25,735 bases of DNA from a virus, in the IMG/VR virus record IMGVR_UViG_3300006305_000088, positions 1-25,735 of that record. One strand, given 5' to 3'. A model generated the notes under the pieces. That model did not search any database, had not been told where the DNA came from, and saw only the letters and a program-made list of their open reading frames with translations. The position numbers were made by a program, and so were the translations under genes. Shown piece after piece: positions 21,409 through 25,735 of the stretch. The stretch's first letter is position 1. Each line of letters starts with the position of its first letter.

Positions 21409-21409
21409 T

Positions 21410-23206
21410 TTATTTATTCTTTTTCTCTTGTGACTTATTGTACATAAGAACATCGTATTTATCTTTTGTACTATGAGGTCCAGGTCCACTCAATCTCTTG
21501 TTTGCTGCCCTTATATTATCAGGAACACCAAAATACTTTTCATCCATTCTTTCCCTCCAAGAATAGTTTTCTTTTTTGACCTTCTTTCTTGAAGGTTCAT
21601 CGTAGTCAGTCTTACCGTGTTTCTTTGTACCCGCTAAACCTTGACCTTGATTGTGCCAATGAGATCCACCTTGTCTATCATCATCAAACTTACTTGTTGG
21701 TTTGTTTGGTCTATTGACGTGACCTTTATCCTTCTTGACACCTCTCTTCATATCGTGAATATCCCTACGAATAGGAGCATTATACTTTGCACCGAAAGTA
21801 TCTGATCCACCATAACTACGTGCTTTTCTATCTTTTACTTTAGTCGCTCTGTCTTTTCCCATATCTCCCTTTGGAGTTTCAGAAATAACAAATGTGGATG
21901 ACTTAATTATTTCTTCTGGAACACAGTTAGGAACTTCTTTTCCATTTTTAGTTTTAGTTGGAGGACTACCAATCTTCTTTCCATCCCAACACTTAGATGC
22001 TCCCACGTTCTTACGTGCTTGCTTTAGACCTTCCTCTACAGAACTAGGTGTAGTATCTTCGTGTTCAATTACCTTACCATTTTCATCTTTTTGATGATGC
22101 TCTACAAACTTAACAGGCATTGATACAGTTCCTTTTCCTGGAACATACTTTGTAGTTCTAGGATTCTTAGGATCATCTGACTTGAAGTCTTTATGAATCT
22201 TACCATACTCCTTCTTAGTCATCTTGAGTTCTTCATTATAATTAGCAACTGCCTCTTTAATTTTTAGACTAACTAACCTATCAGGTGCGTCTATATTCAC
22301 AGTAGGTTTAATACCTTTCTTTTTTCTCAATGCTTTAGTCTTAGCAATGACTCTATCTCTTGCTTCAGATGCTGCTTTGTTAGGACCATCGTATGCCATA
22401 GCACCTTTAGCAGTTCTAGGTGGTTTTTGCTCTTCAATATGCTCCACCTCTTCTCTCTTGAACTGAGGATGGTTGTCCAACTTCATTCCTCTTTTCTTTT
22501 CAAGTGCTGCTTTCTTTTTTGCTGATTCTTCTCCTGTGTTATCAGAGTATCTATTGTCATACTTTTCATATACAGAAGCGTATGCTTCTGCCATCTTCTC
22601 TGCTGCTTTTGACATACCACCCACTCTCTTGTGGATTTGTGCTTGCTTTATTTTTTTAGCATCAGGGTTATCGCCTTTGTATTTCATATGTCCTGCAACT
22701 TCTTTTGATGCTTTAGCAACGTAACCACTTAGAGTTTTGTTACTCAACTCATCAAGATTCTCAACCTCTTCTACATTTAATGTCTTAGGATAGTCCTTAT
22801 CACCAGGTTTTGCAGGAGATTCTCCTCTCTTTCTCTTAGCGTGGATGTTATCCCATAGTCCTTTTTTTTCCTCTATATGTTCTACCTCTTCTGTCTTAGC
22901 AGATGCTTCTGATGGTTTTGCTTTTATAGTTTTCTGATTCTCACACTGTGGATCTACAGTAGTCTCCTTTTCCTTAACAGTATCAATCTTTGGAGAAGCA
23001 TCACTTGGTTTTGGATTAAGTGTCGCTGCGTTTGCTGTCTCTACAAAAATCTGTGCTATTTCTTTTTGTGCAGTGCTGTGTGTATGCACATCGATATACT
23101 CACTAGGGTTATCGGTGTTATGATTAGCATACTCTACGACATATCTGACACGTTGTACGTCTGAAGGACTATACTTCAATAGTTTTGTCGCTGTTTTAAG
23201 GTCCAT
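21410..23206 (-). CDS. Lysine-rich modular phage protein, candidate processed internal head protein (598 aa)
   Basis: The protein is very rich in Lys, Glu and Asp and looks largely disordered. A short folded N-terminus (1-60) is followed by repeated acidic sites: EEVEHIEE at 106-113, EEVENLDEL at 146-154, EEVEHIEE again at 252-259, and ISE at 441-443. These fit the [LI]-x-E sites cut by T4 prohead protease gp21. Between them lie modules I recall from other marine phage virion proteins: LSNKTLSGYVAKAS (155-168), KCWDGKKIGSPPTKTK...NCVPEE (405-432) and NYSWRERMDEKYFG (547-560). A basic, DNA-binding or core role inside the head is inference. It follows the nucleotidyltransferase gene by 21 bases. 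Confidence 0.75.
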   Translation of the reverse strand: MDLKTATKLLKYSPSDVQRVRYVVEYANHNTDNPSEYIDVHTHSTAQKEIAQIFVETANAATLNPKPSDASPKIDTVKEKETTVDPQCENQKTIKAKPSEASAKTEEVEHIEEKKGLWDNIHAKRKRGESPAKPGDKDYPKTLNVEEVENLDELSNKTLSGYVAKASKEVAGHMKYKGDNPDAKKIKQAQIHKRVGGMSKAAEKMAEAYASVYEKYDNRYSDNTGEESAKKKAALEKKRGMKLDNHPQFKREEVEHIEEQKPPRTAKGAMAYDGPNKAASEARDRVIAKTKALRKKKGIKPTVNIDAPDRLVSLKIKEAVANYNEELKMTKKEYGKIHKDFKSDDPKNPRTTKYVPGKGTVSMPVKFVEHHQKDENGKVIEHEDTTPSSVEEGLKQARKNVGASKCWDGKKIGSPPTKTKNGKEVPNCVPEEIIKSSTFVISETPKGDMGKDRATKVKDRKARSYGGSDTFGAKYNAPIRRDIHDMKRGVKKDKGHVNRPNKPTSKFDDDRQGGSHWHNQGQGLAGTKKHGKTDYDEPSRKKVKKENYSWRERMDEKYFGVPDNIRAANKRLSGPGPHSTKDKYDVLMYNKSQEKKNK

Positions 23207-23227
23207 TTGATTAATTATCCTATGATA

Positions 23228-24379
23228 TTATTTAGACTTTCGGAAGTCGCTAAATTTCTTTACGCTTTGCCCAGGAGTCATTGCCTGTACTGCTTGTCTA
23301 TAGGTATCGGTTCCTATTTTCCAGTCGTTTCCTGACCCATCATCAGCAGAATGATGTTTTTCTTTTACCTCATTTAGTGAGGTTAACCAACAACGGAATC
23401 TCCATCCGTTACCGTCTTCAAATATTGCATAGTTAGTTCCACGATGAACAATCTTACCTTGAACACCAGTGTCTAGGTGCTCAACTACTGTTCCAATATC
23501 AAAAATACTTTTGCGAACGTATGCTTCTCTTAAGTTTTGTAGATCTAACTTAGGAGCGATCTGCCAGAGTTCTTTAATCTCTACGTCCTCTTTCTCTTGG
23601 ATACCCATACCTTTACGTACCGCATCCATAAGTCTTTTTGCTACTCCCTCATCTTTTCCAGGGATACCTTTAGCAAAATCTTCTAGGTTTCCTTCAGCAG
23701 CAAATGCACGCATCTTAGATGCAGACATACCTTCAACACCTTCAGCATCAGGATCTCTTTGTCCACCAGATATTACCTTGAGTTCATCAAAGTTGTATGC
23801 TTGACCATTATATTTCTGTAGGAGGTCATTAAATTCTGCTACCCTATCACTACCAACAACCATAGTTATTGAACTGTAACCCTCTTCATTGATAGAAGAC
23901 AATACATTAAAAATGTTTCCTTTATCAGGATCATTTTGTATTGCGTCTGCGTGGTCGGGGAACATCTTTTTAAGATAGTTTATCTTCTCCGCAGGTTCCA
24001 ACGGATTTTTCTTTGCATCAACAGTACGTGATGGATAAATCCTGTATTCTCCTCCTTTAGAAGACTCCGCAACTTTGGATAAAAGTTTTTCGTGACCCAC
24101 AGTAGGAGGATTGAACCTCCCAAAAGTAATTGCAATGTTTCCAAGATCATTTACCGAATCATTACCTTCCTGTTCAACAGCACCATTCTCAGCAGAGGCA
24201 GTTGCTTGTTCTGCTTCATCACGAGATACTGTAACAAGTCTCTCACCACCTTCTGATTTTGCTACAATCTGACCTGTGCGATCAGCATAGTAACCGTGAC
24301 CAACGTGTTGGAGACCTCGTTTCGCTGCTGCTTCTCCTGCAACAGTACGTGCTTCTGATAGGAATTGCTTAAATTTCAT
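23228..24379 (-). CDS. HxGH-type nucleotidyltransferase with capsid-targeting-like N-terminus (383 aa)
   Basis: ATG 24379 is chosen; an in-frame TTG at 24394 overlaps the previous gene's end. The first residues MKFKQFLSEA resemble the capsid-targeting sequence of T4 internal proteins, with a prohead-protease-like site after LSE (residue 9). The nucleotidyltransferase core follows: FGRFNPPTVGHEKL (86-99, a TxGH variant of HxGH), KVISGGQRD (201-209) and SASKMR (219-224), like the ISSTxxR of the cytidylyl/nicotinate nucleotidyltransferase fold. The C-terminal part (290-340) holds a small beta module (FDIGTVVEHLDTGVQGKIVH). The reaction would join a nucleoside monophosphate to a phosphorylated substrate; the substrate is unknown. 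Confidence 0.85.
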   Translation of the reverse strand: MKFKQFLSEARTVAGEAAAKRGLQHVGHGYYADRTGQIVAKSEGGERLVTVSRDEAEQATASAENGAVEQEGNDSVNDLGNIAITFGRFNPPTVGHEKLLSKVAESSKGGEYRIYPSRTVDAKKNPLEPAEKINYLKKMFPDHADAIQNDPDKGNIFNVLSSINEEGYSSITMVVGSDRVAEFNDLLQKYNGQAYNFDELKVISGGQRDPDAEGVEGMSASKMRAFAAEGNLEDFAKGIPGKDEGVAKRLMDAVRKGMGIQEKEDVEIKELWQIAPKLDLQNLREAYVRKSIFDIGTVVEHLDTGVQGKIVHRGTNYAIFEDGNGWRFRCWLTSLNEVKEKHHSADDGSGNDWKIGTDTYRQAVQAMTPGQSVKKFSDFRKSK

Positions 24380-24384
24380 AATAC

Positions 24385-24392
24385 TATTTATC
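24385..24392 (-). promoter_or_regulatory. Late-promoter-like octamer
   Basis: The minus strand reads GATAAATA, fitting NATAAATA, but only 5 bases before the chosen ATG. A transcript from here would be almost leaderless, so the site may be weak or chance. Confidence 0.4.
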
Positions 24393-25578
24393 AACCCCAG
24401 TTCTTTTCTATATTAAAGTTAGTTTTACTGAACTCTAGTCGGTCAACTAACTTTATAGCGGAACCAGATTTAATTGCTACAAAACCTTCTGGTGCTGTAA
24501 CACGATAACCATTGTCAGTTTTGATGTAAGTACCAATAGTATTTACTTTTGATAACTGACGAACAATATACATCTTACATTCAGTTAAATTCATATAAGA
24601 TGCTACTGTCATATATATCGGTCGTGCATTAGTTTTAATAAACTTCAGACCATCTAGTTGTATCTGTTTATATTTATTCTTTGTCGCTTCTGTTTTCTTT
24701 GTATCAATTTCTTTTTGTAATGATGCCTTATAAAATTTCTCAAAGGCATTAGATACATCTGCTGTACTAGAAAACTTCACACCCTTTTTAATATAACTGT
24801 TAAAAAATAACTTAAAGACTTCTGATAGTAAAAACTTACCACTACCTGTCTGTCCTAGAATATCTAAGAACTGTGATGCTTGTTTGAGAGAACCCTCTGC
24901 ACGGTTTGTTGCTGATATAAACTTAGATAATGTAGGTCTATCAAATGTAGAGGCACCTGTTGCATCTTTAAATTTAGATGAGAATACTACTACTTCATTA
25001 CTCTTCATAGAAGATGTATTAACACCAAAAGATGCTTTCATATCTCTAACTGTGCCATCACCACCGCTATACTTTGTATGGAATACGATACCCATCTTTG
25101 CGTTTCTAATTTTCTTACCCATATCACTCTTTACAGGCACAGCGTAGGTAATAGTATTAGGTGTGAACACATAACAAGGTTCACCATTTACTTGTCTAGC
25201 AACCACATTATTATAAAAAAGTAAATCACCTTGCAGTACACCTTTGATACCTAACTTAGGTAAATATTCTAAACAAATCTTAAGTTTATCTGCTAATTGA
25301 CCTGCATAGTATGTGTCTATATCACTATTGCTTCTACAAATTTTTGGTGTTCCTTTATTAAATACTGCTTTTGTTCCAACAAAAAATTTTCCTGTGGTAG
25401 GATGTTGTCCACATACAATAGCAGGTGCACCATCCCATTTGGTAGTGATCTGTATATTAGAATGTGGTTCTGTTAACATAAGACCTAACTCTCTTAGAAT
25501 CTTGATAGCATTTCTACCACCATTAGACCCACTATTGAGTATATCGTCTTCTAAATGTTCGAGGTGAGTGTTCTTCAT
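24391..25578 (-). CDS. Ligase/nucleotidyltransferase-like protein with KWDG motif (395 aa)
   Basis: The sequence has the order of motifs seen in covalent nucleotidyltransferases (DNA and RNA ligases, capping enzymes). ITTKWDGAPAIV holds Lys47-x-Asp-Gly (motif I). VLQGDLLFYN is at 114-123 (motif III-like), MGIVFHTKY at 162-170 (motif IV-like), and EGFVAIKSGSAIKLVDR at 364-380 (motif IV/V-like lysines). The N-terminus MKNTHLEHLEDDILNSG is a block I recall as conserved in T4-like marine phages, usually left as a DUF. Ligation has not been shown for this group as far as I know. It directly precedes the nucleotidyltransferase gene, an arrangement I believe is common. Confidence 0.75.
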   Translation of the reverse strand: MKNTHLEHLEDDILNSGSNGGRNAIKILRELGLMLTEPHSNIQITTKWDGAPAIVCGQHPTTGKFFVGTKAVFNKGTPKICRSNSDIDTYYAGQLADKLKICLEYLPKLGIKGVLQGDLLFYNNVVARQVNGEPCYVFTPNTITYAVPVKSDMGKKIRNAKMGIVFHTKYSGGDGTVRDMKASFGVNTSSMKSNEVVVFSSKFKDATGASTFDRPTLSKFISATNRAEGSLKQASQFLDILGQTGSGKFLLSEVFKLFFNSYIKKGVKFSSTADVSNAFEKFYKASLQKEIDTKKTEATKNKYKQIQLDGLKFIKTNARPIYMTVASYMNLTECKMYIVRQLSKVNTIGTYIKTDNGYRVTAPEGFVAIKSGSAIKLVDRLEFSKTNFNIEKNWG

Positions 25579-25579
25579 A

Positions 25580-25735
25580 CTATCCTAGTTTAACATCTAT
25601 TCTGATTACTGGATTATATTGTGTGACACCTTGTAGACTGACAGGAATCATCTCTTTAGGACCTTGAACACCCTTCCCCAGTTGTCTTGTCTTTGGAAAT
25701 GTACCTTGTTTCTTTTTAGAGAATCTTGGATTCAC
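25580..25735 (-). CDS. Partial hypothetical protein, C-terminal 51 residues
   Basis: The frame is open from the window edge to a TAG at 25580-25582, one base before the next gene's ATG. The visible part is basic (NPRFSKKKQGTFPKTRQLGK) and then beta-like (VTQYNPVIRIDVKLG). The tight spacing to the ligase-like gene supports coding. The start and family cannot be seen. Confidence 0.6.
   Translation of the reverse strand: MNPRFSKKKQGTFPKTRQLGKGVQGPKEMIPVSLQGVTQYNPVIRIDVKLG

Noticed and set aside
1-25735. tRNA genes, CRISPR arrays or insertion sequences
   Set aside because: I found no cloverleaf with a GTTCRAnYC T-loop, no spaced direct repeats and no transposase in reading the window. A tRNA could still be missed by eye.

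Overview
The window is a piece of a T4-like cyanophage genome (a marine cyanomyovirus of Synechococcus or Prochlorococcus). The AT-rich DNA carries a psbA gene for photosystem II D1, four high-light-inducible (Hli) proteins, a TalC-type transaldolase, class Ia ribonucleotide reductase (nrdA, nrdB), a T4 gp61-type primase, T4-type late promoter octamers (NATAAATA) and many tightly packed small genes. Every gene I support lies on the minus strand, so transcription runs from high to low coordinates.

Region by region in transcription order. (1) 25735-18372, mostly virion and head genes: a partial gene; a nucleotidyltransferase/ligase-like protein with a KWDG motif; an HxGH-type nucleotidyltransferase that begins with a T4 capsid-targeting-like peptide; a lysine-rich modular protein with repeated prohead-protease-like sites; a protein with an EF-hand-like loop; a small protein followed by a strong terminator; an Ig-like virion protein behind a late promoter; and three conserved phage proteins. 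(2) 18359-13863, DNA replication and dNTP supply: primase, nrdA, nrdB, with overlapping starts. (3) 13836-12893: a late promoter and five small proteins, including a DUF4278-like protein and a 30-residue membrane peptide. (4) 12816-11248: talC, a 49-residue protein, a GIY-YIG endonuclease and an 88-residue protein. (5) 11190-10147: a sigma70-type promoter driving an hli operon interleaved with micropeptides, five of six junctions being TAATG. (6) 10146-8582: a string of small genes, including a cupin-like gene with an in-frame amber codon. (7) 8578-6843: psbA with its own near-consensus promoter and structured leader, then a promoter-to-terminator unit without an ORF that looks like a structured noncoding RNA of about 235 nt. 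(8) 6719-1: gcvP (glycine decarboxylase P-protein), a 1051-residue virion protein behind a late promoter, three small overlapping genes (one DUF1830-like) and a partial gene.

The metabolic genes form a coherent takeover set. D1 and Hli proteins keep photosynthetic electron flow going. TalC redirects pentose-phosphate carbon. GcvP can release one-carbon units, NADH and CO2 from glycine if the host supplies the H, T and L proteins. NrdAB turns ribonucleotides into dNTPs for phage replication.

Most worth following up: the noncoding RNA between psbA and gcvP, the psbA promoter that fires into a terminator-like hairpin, the amber-interrupted cupin gene, the putatively capsid-packaged nucleotidyltransferase beside a ligase-like enzyme, and the gcvP gene itself. 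All functional statements rest on reading the sequence and on recalled family features; no database search was run.
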